This document shows, piece after piece, positions 16,563 through 23,725 of a stretch of 37,341 nt of DNA; the stretch's first letter is position 1; every line of letters begins with the position of its first letter. Below the pieces are notes generated by a model. That model was given only the letters and a program-made list of their open reading frames with translations, did not search any database and was not told the origin of the DNA. A program made the translations under genes and the position numbers. Source of the stretch: Bordetella hinzii LMG 13501 (lineage in GTDB: Bacteria; Pseudomonadota; Gammaproteobacteria; Burkholderiales; Burkholderiaceae_B); contig NZ_LRUJ01000043.1 of the NCBI RefSeq assembly GCF_001548475.1, positions 1 through 37,341 on the forward strand. Reading direction: 5' to 3'.

Positions 16563-18029
16563 TCAGGATTCAAGAGCCGCTTGCAGCCAGGAGCGGCGGC
16601 CGGGCGCGCGAGCGCCGATGGGAAACAGGGAGGGCAGGCCGCGTGCCAGGAAGCGGCCGTCGCCGGGCTTGCCGGTGAAGGACTGGCCGTCCCAGACGAC
16701 CTGGCCGCGCAACAGCGTCAGGCCCGGCCAGGCGCGCAGGCGCCGGCCGGCATAGGGGGTGTAGTCCACCGCATGGTGCAACTGGGCGTTGTCCAGCACG
16801 AAGTCGCGCTCGTCCCAGACCACCAGGTCGGCGTCGGCGCCGATGGCCAGCGTGCCTTTGCGCGGATACAGGCCGTAGGCGCGGGCCGGCCCGGTGGCGG
16901 TCAGTTCGACGAAGCGGTTCAAGCTGATGCGGCCTCCCAGCACCCCCTCGGAGTACAGCAGCGGCATGCGGGTCTCGATGCCCGGGATGCCGTTGGGGAT
17001 GTGCCGGAAGGGCACTTCGCGCCCGCCGGGATGTTTGCCGTCCTCGCCCTCCAGGCGGAAAGGCGAATGATCGGAGGAGAACACCTGGAACAGCCCATCG
17101 GCCAATCCCTGCCAGACCTGCTGCTGGGCGGCGCTGTCGCGCGGCGGCGGGCTGCAGACGCAGCGCGCGCCGTGATAACTGTCGTCGATGCCGAGGTCCT
17201 CGGCGCTAAGCAGCAGGTATTGCGGGCAAGTCTCGGCATTGATGTTCAGGCCCAGCGCGCGCGCCGCGCGTATCTGCTGCACGGCGTCTCCGCCCGAGAT
17301 ATGCACCAGCAGGATGGGGACATCGACCAGCTCGGCCAGCGCGATGGCGCGGTGCGCGCCCTCGCGCTCGACCAGGCCGGGGCGCGACACCGCGTGAAAG
17401 CGGGGCGCGACGCGGCCCGCGGCCTCCAGGCGCTCGGTCAGCCAGCTGATGCAATCGGCGTTCTCGGCATGGATCATGGGCATGCCGCCATGGCGGCGCG
17501 CCACGTCCAGCACGTCCAGGATCTGCCGGTCGGAGAGCCTGAGGCTCTCGTAGGTCATGTAGAGCTTGAAGGAGGTATAGCCCGCCGCGATCAGGCGCGG
17601 CAGCTCTTCATCGAGCACGGCCGGCGTGGGGTCGGTCAGGATGAGATGAAAACCGTAGTCCACGCAGGCCCGGCCCTCGGCCCGTCGGTGGTAGTCGGCG
17701 ATGGCCTCGTCCAGCGTGCCGCCCTTGCGTTGCGCCGCGAAGGGGATCACCGTGGTGGTGCCGCCGCAGGCCGCCGAGCGCGTGCCGGTCAGGAAATCAT
17801 CGGCCAGGCGCACCGGTGGCGCCATGGGCTGGTCCAGGTGGCAATGGGCGTCGATGCCGCCGGGCGTGACCACACGGCCCCCGACATCGATATTGCGCTG
17901 GCCATCGGGCAGATCGTGGCCGATCTGGGCGATGCGGCCGTCCCGTATGGCGAGATCGGCGGAATACGTGTCGCTTGCGCTTGCCAGTACGGCGTTACGC
18001 AAGACCAGATCGAAACCCCTTGTTGTCAT
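16563..18029 (-). CDS. Dihydropyrimidinase/D-hydantoinase family cyclic amidohydrolase
   Basis: Binuclear-metal cyclic amidohydrolase of 488 residues, within the usual 460-490 range. Catalytic residues are all present: His62 and His64 in DAHCHLDQP, the carbamylated Lys155 in SFKLYMTYESL with Tyr160, His187 in MIHAEN, His243 in LLVHISGG, and Asp320 in SSDHSPF. The C-terminal beta domain contains GLYPRKGTLAIGADADLVVWD. It opens cyclic diamides such as dihydrouracil, hydantoins or related rings in the cytosol. It is the first gene of a six-gene minus-strand operon with another amidohydrolase and a peptide-type importer. It is divergent from a GntR/FCD regulator at 18214 that probably controls it. 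No beta-ureidopropionase or carbamoylase is visible in the window. Confidence 0.94.
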   Translation of the reverse strand: MTTRGFDLVLRNAVLASASDTYSADLAIRDGRIAQIGHDLPDGQRNIDVGGRVVTPGGIDAHCHLDQPMAPPVRLADDFLTGTRSAACGGTTTVIPFAAQRKGGTLDEAIADYHRRAEGRACVDYGFHLILTDPTPAVLDEELPRLIAAGYTSFKLYMTYESLRLSDRQILDVLDVARRHGGMPMIHAENADCISWLTERLEAAGRVAPRFHAVSRPGLVEREGAHRAIALAELVDVPILLVHISGGDAVQQIRAARALGLNINAETCPQYLLLSAEDLGIDDSYHGARCVCSPPPRDSAAQQQVWQGLADGLFQVFSSDHSPFRLEGEDGKHPGGREVPFRHIPNGIPGIETRMPLLYSEGVLGGRISLNRFVELTATGPARAYGLYPRKGTLAIGADADLVVWDERDFVLDNAQLHHAVDYTPYAGRRLRAWPGLTLLRGQVVWDGQSFTGKPGDGRFLARGLPSLFPIGARAPGRRSWLQAALES

Positions 18030-18213
18030 CTGGACCCTTTCTGCGCTGCTGGGCTTTTTCCTCGTGGCGGGAAACTGAGCCTTGCGGGCATTCTAGGACT
18101 GACAACAACGATGAATACATTATCGTTAACCCTGCATAAAACATTTCGAATAAAAAATGTCTACATTTTTCAGGCATCATGTCGCCATGGCTGGACGGCG
18201 GCGATGAGGTATC
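18030..18213. promoter_or_regulatory. AT-rich divergent control region between hydantoinase operon and GntR gene
   Basis: This 184-base gap is strikingly AT-rich between 18105 and 18175 against GC-rich neighbours. It should hold the promoters of the hydantoinase operon (minus) and the GntR gene (plus). The main structure is the perfect inverted repeat at 18153-18170, listed separately. Exact promoter boxes could not be assigned. Confidence 0.5.
18153..18170. promoter_or_regulatory. Candidate GntR/FCD operator (perfect inverted repeat)
   Basis: The sequence AAAAATGTCTACATTTTT is a perfect 8+2+8 inverted repeat whose core, TGTCTACA, fits the t.GT..AC.a pattern of FadR-subfamily GntR operators. 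It lies 43 bases before the proposed GTG of the GntR gene at 18214 and about 125 bases before the hydantoinase ATG. It resembles the AAAAATGTCGACA sites at 27034 and 35885, differing at one central base. The site itself is seen directly; binding by the adjacent regulator is inference. Confidence 0.6.
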
Positions 18214-18948
18214 GTGCGCCCAGCGACAATGCACCCGACGACATACATGCCGCAGATCAAAAAGCCCATGGCACCAGAAAAACGCGAAAGCACTGTCAAC
18301 GAGGTCTATGAGCGGGTCTACTCCGCCATCCTCGACAACCGGCTCAAGCCGGGCACCAAGCTGGTCGAGGAGCGCCTGGCGGAGATCTTCGCGGTCAGCC
18401 GCCCGCGCATCCGCGAAGTGCTGGCGCGCCTGGCGCATGAACAGATCGTCGAATTGATCCCGCAGCGCGGCGCGTACGTGGCCAAGCCCACCATCGAGAA
18501 GGCCATCGACGTGTTCGAGGCGCGCCGCATCATCGAGCCGGCCGTGGTGCGCCGCCTGGTGGCCAACCTCACCCCCGAGAAACTGCAGCGGCTGCGCGAG
18601 CACGCCATCCTGGAGCAGGCCGCGCGGGAGCGCAACGACAAGCGGGCCATCATCCGCCTGGCCGGCGAATTCCATATCGTGCTGAGCGAACTGGCCGGCA
18701 ACCTGGAGCTGGCGCGCACCATGCGCGAGCTGTCCACGCTCAGCTGCCTGGTGATTTTCCTGTACAACCTGCCCACGGCCACCAGCTGCCGCCACGACGA
18801 GCATGCGCTCATCATCGACGCGATCGAAGCCGGCGACACCAAGCGCGCCGAGACGCTGACCCTGCAGCACCTGGACCACATCGAGCAAAGCTGCAAGCTG
18901 GAGCCGGCCGACGAAGACGTGGACCTGGAAGACGTCTTCCGCGCCTGA
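18214..18948 (+). CDS. GntR-family regulator, FadR/FCD subfamily (for hydantoinase operon)
   Basis: Regulator of up to 244 residues. The winged helix-turn-helix (VNEVYERVYSAILDNRLKPG, LVEERLAEIFAVSRPRIREVLARLAHEQIVELIPQRGAYVA) is followed by an all-helical FCD effector domain with metal-ligand-type residues (FEARRIIEPAVVRRLV, FHIVLSELAGN, RHDEHALIIDAIEAGD, TLQHLDHIEQSC). The GTG at 18214 has GAGG just upstream but with short spacing; ATG codons at 18229, 18247 and 18268 are alternatives, and only the first 18 residues depend on this choice. It is divergent from the hydantoinase/amidohydrolase/ABC operon, with a palindromic candidate operator between them, and so likely represses that operon until its substrate binds. 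It converges on another GntR gene, with a 19-base gap. Confidence 0.9.
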   Translation: MRPATMHPTTYMPQIKKPMAPEKRESTVNEVYERVYSAILDNRLKPGTKLVEERLAEIFAVSRPRIREVLARLAHEQIVELIPQRGAYVAKPTIEKAIDVFEARRIIEPAVVRRLVANLTPEKLQRLREHAILEQAARERNDKRAIIRLAGEFHIVLSELAGNLELARTMRELSTLSCLVIFLYNLPTATSCRHDEHALIIDAIEAGDTKRAETLTLQHLDHIEQSCKLEPADEDVDLEDVFRA

Positions 18949-18967
18949 TCCCGCCGCGCGGCGATGC

Positions 18968-19678
18968 TCAGGCGGGCGGCGCGCTGTCCGTGAGGGGATC
19001 GCCGGGCGGCAACCGGGTGAGCAGGCGCGTGCGCGTGTGCTCGGAGTGCTCGCGGGTCAGGCGGACGAATGTTTCGCTGTCGCCCATGACAAAGGCCTGG
19101 GCCAGCTGGATGTGCTCCTGCTGGGCTTGGCGCAGGTCGCCCGTGAGCCGGGTCTCGGTGCGGATATATGACTCGATCAGGGTACGGGAATGCTCCAGGG
19201 CCCGCAGGTGGTGCGGGCAACCGGCCGGGTTCAGCATGGCCTTGTGAAAGCGGGTATTGAGATCGAACCAGCGCGCCAGACTGTCATCGTCGCGCTGCTC
19301 GGCCAGGGCGCCCATTTCGGAAGCGATGGCATAGACGGCGGCGATGTCGGCTTCGCTGCGCCGGCCGATGGCCCGGCGCGCGAGCTCGGTTTCCAGCAGG
19401 CATCGGAGATCGAAGACTTCGGTGATCTGTTCGGGATCCAGCGAGGCGACGGCATAGCCGCGGCGCGGGTGCAGCACCACGATGCCGTCGGCCTCCAGCC
19501 GGGGCAGCGCTTCGCGCAAGGGACTGCGGCTGACGCCCAGCCGGTTGGCGACCTCGTCCTGGCGCAGCATCTGGCCGGGGCGGAAGATCCCATTGAGGAT
19601 AGCGTCGCGCACCTTCTGGTAGACCATGCCGGGCAAGGTCGGGTTGGGGGTTTCTGCGGATAGGGGATCGATAGCCAT
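18968..19678 (-). CDS. GntR-family regulator, FadR/FCD subfamily (for RidA/ABC operon)
   Basis: Regulator of 236 residues. The DNA-binding domain is at about residues 15-80 (GMVYQKVRDAILNGIFRPGQ, LRQDEVANRLGVSRSPLREALPRLEADGIVVLHPRRGYAVASL), followed by an FCD helical domain (EVFDLRCLLETELARRAIG, LNTRFHKAMLNPAGCPHHLRALE, QAQQEHIQLAQAFVMGDSE, TREHSEHTRTRLL). The FCD His residues that bind a metal or carboxylate ligand appear present. It is divergent from the RidA-led operon at 19964 across an AT-rich gap holding two TTTATACAAT elements, so it probably controls that operon and itself. The start ATG at 19678 gives the natural N-terminus. Effector unknown. Confidence 0.93.
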   Translation of the reverse strand: MAIDPLSAETPNPTLPGMVYQKVRDAILNGIFRPGQMLRQDEVANRLGVSRSPLREALPRLEADGIVVLHPRRGYAVASLDPEQITEVFDLRCLLETELARRAIGRRSEADIAAVYAIASEMGALAEQRDDDSLARWFDLNTRFHKAMLNPAGCPHHLRALEHSRTLIESYIRTETRLTGDLRQAQQEHIQLAQAFVMGDSETFVRLTREHSEHTRTRLLTRLPPGDPLTDSAPPA

Positions 19679-19963
19679 GGCCTGAGAGGCAGTCTCCGTT
19701 TGTTGGCAGATTGGATAAAAAATAAATCTGCTTTATACAATCCAAAAAATCGTGGTCCCGGCGGCTATTCTAAAGTAAATCCGCCCGAAATCATAGGTAT
19801 TTATCCGTAGTGCCGCGCCCGGTTCAGGGTTAGCACCAATTCATACTTTTGGATTGGCGCTTAGACTTCGCTCCATTGAATTTCAAATTTTATACAATTT
19901 TCTGGCGGAGCCATCGAGAGCGCGTCCGCCCTTGAGCCGCATGACCCACACAGAGGAGCTTTC
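19679..19963. promoter_or_regulatory. AT-rich divergent control region upstream of RidA operon
   Basis: At 285 bases this is the longest gap in the window, and it is markedly AT-rich. TTTATACAAT occurs at 19732-19741 and again at 19889-19898, the second within TTTTATACAA, which matches 9 of 10 bases of the FadR-subfamily consensus TTGTATACAA. A separate inverted pair, CAATCCAAAA (19738-19747) and TTTTGGATTG (19847-19856), lies between them. These are likely regulator sites controlling the GntR gene and the RidA operon. Promoter boxes were not resolved. Confidence 0.5.
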
Positions 19964-20374
19964 ATGTCCAGCCAGGTGCAATACATCAATCCGCAAGAAG
20001 GTTGCCCCGCCCAAGGCCTGTATTCCCACATCGGCACGGCCGACGGCAAGCTGCTGTTCGTGGCGGGCCAGTTGTCCGTGGGCGCCGATGGCGGCGTGGT
20101 CGGCAAGAATGATTTCAAGGCGCAGTTCGAGCAGATTTTCCGCAACCTGGGCGCGGTGCTGCGCGGGGTGAAGGGCGATTTCAACCATGTGGTGAAGTTC
20201 ACCACCTATCTGGTGCGTTCGCAGGATATCGAGCAGTTCATGAAGCTGCGCGCCGAGCTGTTTCCCTCGATCTTCAAGGGTCCGGATTTTCCGCCCAACA
20301 CGCTCCTGGTGGTGGACCGCCTGGTCAAGGAGGATTTTCTGCTCGAGGTGGAAGCCGTCGTCCACGTGGCCTGA
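19964..20374 (+). CDS. RidA (YjgF/YER057c/UK114) family protein
   Basis: Protein of 136 residues, slightly longer than classical RidA (about 128). The fold motifs are present: SHIGTADGKLLFVAGQLSVGADGGVVG, FEQIFRNLGAVLRGVKGDFNHVVKFTTYLV, and a C-terminal PPNTLLVVDRLVKEDFLLEVEAVVHVA. In RidA proper the active-site Arg lies in the segment before the last strand (PAR.(A/T).V); here that segment reads PPNTLLVVDRL, so the Arg that holds the imine carboxylate is shifted or missing. This may be a subgroup specialised for another enamine, imine or carbamate-type hydrolysis, as in pyrimidine RutC-like proteins. GAGGAG lies 5 bases before the ATG. First gene of the operon reaching 26243. It presumably processes a reactive nitrogen intermediate of this pathway (inference). 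Confidence 0.92.
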   Translation: MSSQVQYINPQEGCPAQGLYSHIGTADGKLLFVAGQLSVGADGGVVGKNDFKAQFEQIFRNLGAVLRGVKGDFNHVVKFTTYLVRSQDIEQFMKLRAELFPSIFKGPDFPPNTLLVVDRLVKEDFLLEVEAVVHVA

Positions 20375-20398
20375 GAGGGCGCCAGCCGGGAGAGGGAT

Positions 20399-21214
20399 GT
20401 GAAGACCGAATCGTTCGCGTTCGAGGGCATGAAGGTCCAGTACCTGCGCGCCGGGCAGGGACTGCCGCTGTTGCTGCTGCATGGCTCGGGCCCGGGCGCC
20501 TCCAGCCTGGGCAATTGGAAGGCCGTGCTGGGCCCGCTGTCCGAGCAGTACGAGGTCTATGCCATGGATCTCATCGGCTTTGGCGGCAGCCAGCGCAAGC
20601 CGGCGCCGCCGTTTTTCGATTATGCGCTTTGGCTGCGCCAGGCGCGGGCCATGCTGGCGCGCTTGCCGGGCGCACGGGTGGGCGTCGTGGCCCATTCGCT
20701 GTCGGCCTCCCTGGCGCTGTCGCTGGCCGCCGGCCAGCCCAAGGTGGCCGCCGTGCTTACCACCGGCGCCATGGGCGCGCCTTTCACGCTGCGCGAAGAA
20801 ACCGCGCGCACCTGGACCTGTCCGCGCGACCGGCAGGCGCTGGTACGCGCCATCGCCGGCCTGGTGCACGACACCCGCGGGATCGGGGAGGCCTATTACC
20901 AGCAGCGCGAGGCCGTCATCTATGCCGAGGGCTATGCCGATTATTTCGACGCCATGTTCGGCGGCGACAAGCAGCAGTACATCGAGGCGGCGGTGCTGGC
21001 CGACGCGCTGCTGGCGCGCGTGACGCAACCCGTGCTGCTGCTGCATGGCCGCAATGACCGGGGGTTTCCGGCCGCCGGTTCGCTGGAGATCGGCGCCCGT
21101 CTGCCGCATGCCGACGTGATGCTGCTCGATGCCTGTTCGCATTCGGTGGCGGTGGAGCGCGCGCCGACCTTCATGGCCCTGGCCACCGACTTCTTTTCCC
21201 GCCATCTGACATAA
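20399..21214 (+). CDS. Alpha/beta-hydrolase fold protein
   Basis: Hydrolase of 271 residues with start GTG at 20399 after a GAGAGGGAT ribosome region. The oxyanion-hole motif HGSGPGASS is at about 28-36, with strand and turn YAMDLIGFGGSQ. The likely catalytic triad is Ser100 in VVAHSLSAS, Asp220 in LHGRNDRGFP and His248 in DACSHSVAVERAP. The nucleophile elbow reads A-H-S-L-S instead of the usual G-x-S-x-G. The HGSGPGASS segment recalls meta-cleavage-product hydrolases (MhpC/BphD), but amidase or carbamate hydrolase roles, as in RutD-like proteins, are equally possible beside RidA. It lies 24 bases after RidA and 15 before the amidohydrolase. Its substrate is unknown. Confidence 0.9.
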   Translation: MKTESFAFEGMKVQYLRAGQGLPLLLLHGSGPGASSLGNWKAVLGPLSEQYEVYAMDLIGFGGSQRKPAPPFFDYALWLRQARAMLARLPGARVGVVAHSLSASLALSLAAGQPKVAAVLTTGAMGAPFTLREETARTWTCPRDRQALVRAIAGLVHDTRGIGEAYYQQREAVIYAEGYADYFDAMFGGDKQQYIEAAVLADALLARVTQPVLLLHGRNDRGFPAAGSLEIGARLPHADVMLLDACSHSVAVERAPTFMALATDFFSRHLT

Positions 21215-21229
21215 GCAAGGGGAGGCCGC

Positions 21230-22591
21230 ATGGCCAAGAAAGGATATTTGCTCAAAGGCAAGGTCATCGACGGCAGCCTGGACGCGCCCATCGAGCGGGG
21301 CGCGGTGCTGACCGATGGCGCCTTGATTTCCTGGGTCGGCGAGGCGGCCGCGCTGCCGGCCGATATCGACACGGCCGACTACGAGATCGTGGAGCTGCCC
21401 GGACGCAGCATCCTGCCCGGGCTGGTGGACGCGCACACCCATATTTCCTTCGGCGAATCGCGGGCCGAGGAAGAGAACGCGCTCTACACGCCGGTGGAAT
21501 TCCGCGCCATCAAGGCGATCTACAACGCCAGGAAGATCCTGCAGGCCGGCGTGACCAGCGCCTTTGACGCGGCGACGACCTATGCCGTGGCGCAGGCCGT
21601 GCGCGACGCCATCGACAGCGGTATGTATCCGGGGCCGCGCTATACGGTGTCCGGGCGGCAGATCACCAACCACCAAGGCCTGGAAGACGCCTTCCCGAGC
21701 GAGATGGCTTTTCCGCCCGGCCAGGCGGCCGTGCTGGTCAAGACCCGCGACGATCTCATCGAAGCCGTGCGCCTGCAGGTCAAGGACGGCGTGGACGCCA
21801 TCAAGGTGTCCGGGTCCAACGACAACCTGATCACCCCGGACGCCGCCGATGTGTCGGCCTTCACGCGGGAGGAGCTGCGCCTCATTGCCGACGAGACGCA
21901 CCGGCTGGGCAAACTGTGCAGCATCCACGCCCGTTCGCGGGTGTCGGCGCGCGACGCGGCGTTGGCGGGTTTCGACAATATCTATCACGCCTCCTATATC
22001 GACGAGGAGGGCATCGAAGCCTGCCTGGAGTCGGGCAGCGTGATCACGCCCACGCTCACGCTGCTGGTCAACCTGATCGAGGCCAACCAGGCGCAGGCCG
22101 GCGCTTCCGGCTCTGCGGCCTTCGAGCGTGAGGTCGAGGCCGCGCGCAAGAACCTGCGCCGCGCCTACGATGCCGGCGTGCCCTTGCTGGCCGGCAGCGA
22201 GAGCGGCTGGTCCCCGGTGCCCTATGGCCAATGGCATGCGCGCGAAATGGAGATCTTCGTCGACCTGCTGGGGCTGTCGCCCCTGCAGGCCATCCATGCC
22301 AACACCCTGGCCGCCTCGCGGCTGCTCAGCCCCCGCTACCGGAACAAGGTGGGCAAGCTGGAGCGGGGCCGTTATGCCGACATCCTGGTGGTGCCCGGCG
22401 ACCCCTGCCGGGATATCCGCCTGCTGCAGCAGCCCGGTCGCTTTGACTACATCCTGCAGGGCGGCCGCCCCGTGGACCGCACGCCGCCGCCGGCGCGCCG
22501 CCGCATGTGGTACGAGCGCAGCAAGACCTTCCTGGCCGGGCTTTATGTCTACGACGAAGGCCAAGGCCGGGGCAATTTCCTGCCCGAATGA
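21230..22591 (+). CDS. Metal-dependent amidohydrolase (imidazolonepropionase/prolidase-like group)
   Basis: Amidohydrolase-superfamily enzyme of 453 residues. Metal-site residues: His69 and His71 in VDAHTHISFGES, a likely carboxylated Lys192 in AIKVSGSND, His233 in CSIHARS, and His253 in NIYHASYID. At the end of strand 8 the usual catalytic Asp is replaced by Glu324 in LLAGSESGWSPVPYGQWHARE. Carboxylated-Lys members of this group include dipeptidases and aryl-carbamate or N-acyl hydrolases. AGGGGAGG lies before the ATG at 21230. It sits between an alpha/beta hydrolase and a sugar-type ABC importer, so it probably hydrolyses an amide, lactam or carbamate brought in by that importer (inference). 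The C-terminal tail (residues 420-453) extends beyond the normal barrel. Confidence 0.92.
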   Translation: MAKKGYLLKGKVIDGSLDAPIERGAVLTDGALISWVGEAAALPADIDTADYEIVELPGRSILPGLVDAHTHISFGESRAEEENALYTPVEFRAIKAIYNARKILQAGVTSAFDAATTYAVAQAVRDAIDSGMYPGPRYTVSGRQITNHQGLEDAFPSEMAFPPGQAAVLVKTRDDLIEAVRLQVKDGVDAIKVSGSNDNLITPDAADVSAFTREELRLIADETHRLGKLCSIHARSRVSARDAALAGFDNIYHASYIDEEGIEACLESGSVITPTLTLLVNLIEANQAQAGASGSAAFEREVEAARKNLRRAYDAGVPLLAGSESGWSPVPYGQWHAREMEIFVDLLGLSPLQAIHANTLAASRLLSPRYRNKVGKLERGRYADILVVPGDPCRDIRLLQQPGRFDYILQGGRPVDRTPPPARRRMWYERSKTFLAGLYVYDEGQGRGNFLPE

Positions 22592-22618
22592 TTCCGCAAC
22601 CCCCTCCGAGGAGGTCGT

Positions 22619-23683
22619 ATGAAGCTGTCTGGATTCAAGCGTATCGCGGCAAGCCTGGGCGCGGTGTCCGCCGGCCTTGCCATCCTGGGGGCCGCTCCCG
22701 CGGCGGCGGCCCAGGCCGACCGGCTCAAGGGCATCGTCGAGCCGCTGAAGGCCGAAGAGCCGTTCACGCTGGGCGTGACCCTGGTTCATCTGCAGGATGA
22801 TTTCTGGAAGGGCATCGCCTACGGCATCCAGGACGAGGCCAAGCGCAGCGGCGTGAAGGTGCTGCCGGTGGCCGTGGCTGGCGCCTATGGCAATGTGCGC
22901 GAGCAGTTCGCCCAGCTGGAAAGCCTGAAGGCGCGCGGCGCCGACTATATCGTCGTGGGCGCGGCCAGCTTCGACGGCTATGACGCCATGTTCAAGAACC
23001 TGAAGGACGGCGGCACCAAGGTGGTGGCCGCGGGCATTCCGGTCAACAGCGCCAATGTGGCCTTCGGCGTGGGCCAGGACGAGGGCGCCATCGGCACGGC
23101 GCTGGCCCGGGCGTTGTGCGCGGTCAAGGCCGATTCGACCACGCTGCCCATTCCCGGGCCGGCTGGCGCGGAATGGGCCCGGCTGCGTTTCGAGGCCTTC
23201 AAGGCCGAGGCGGCCAGATGCCCCGGGATGAAGATCAAGCCGGGAGCGTTCGGCGGCTCGCTGGACCTGGCCTATGGCATGTCCCAGGCTTCGGACCTGC
23301 TGCTGCGCGATCCCGGCGCGGACTTCATCTACACGCCGGTCATCGCCCTGGGCATGGGCGCCGCGCAGGCCGTGCGCCAGCAGCGCAAGAGCGTCAAGGT
23401 GGTCTCCAGCGCCATCGTGCGCGAGGCCATTCCCATGATCCAGGATGGGCGGCTGCTGGCGGTGGCTTCGGAGCCGGGCATTCTCATGGGCCGGCTGATC
23501 GTCCAATACGCCATCCGCGATCATGAGGGCAAGCCCATGGCCAATATGGTCAAGGATGCCTCGCTGAAATATCCCAACCTCATGACGCCGCCGCTGGTCA
23601 TCACGCCGCAGAACATCCCGACCTATCCCTTCGAGGAGTACGACCTGCCACCCAAGGGCTGGAACATCAGTTCGGCGCCATGA
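22619..23683 (+). CDS. Periplasmic substrate-binding protein, ribose/TorT-type (type I PBP fold)
   Basis: Binding protein of 354 residues with a signal peptide (MKLSGFKRIAASLGAVSAGL, cleavage near AAA-QA). The mature part begins GVTLVHLQDDFWKGIAYGIQDEAKRSGVKVL and contains AGAYGNVREQFAQLESLKARGADYIVVGAAS. That spacing recalls the TorT-like subgroup more than ribose-binding RbsB. Further on are the hinge segments FIYTPVIALGMGAAQAV and KVVSSAIVREAIPMIQDGRLLAVAS. A GAGGAGGT ribosome site precedes the ATG. It is followed by the matching ATPase and permease, so it feeds an importer rather than a sensor kinase. Ligand unknown; the hydrolases upstream suggest a nitrogen-containing compound (inference). 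Confidence 0.92.
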   Translation: MKLSGFKRIAASLGAVSAGLAILGAAPAAAAQADRLKGIVEPLKAEEPFTLGVTLVHLQDDFWKGIAYGIQDEAKRSGVKVLPVAVAGAYGNVREQFAQLESLKARGADYIVVGAASFDGYDAMFKNLKDGGTKVVAAGIPVNSANVAFGVGQDEGAIGTALARALCAVKADSTTLPIPGPAGAEWARLRFEAFKAEAARCPGMKIKPGAFGGSLDLAYGMSQASDLLLRDPGADFIYTPVIALGMGAAQAVRQQRKSVKVVSSAIVREAIPMIQDGRLLAVASEPGILMGRLIVQYAIRDHEGKPMANMVKDASLKYPNLMTPPLVITPQNIPTYPFEEYDLPPKGWNISSAP

Positions 23684-23725
23684 CGGCGGGCCGCTTCCAT
23701 CCGGCAACATCCCCAGGGGGAAACC

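Noticed and set aside
18949-18967. CGCCGCGCGGCG palindrome between two convergent GntR genes as a terminator
   Set aside because: It has no loop-forming spacing and no T-tract; short GC palindromes are frequent at this base composition.
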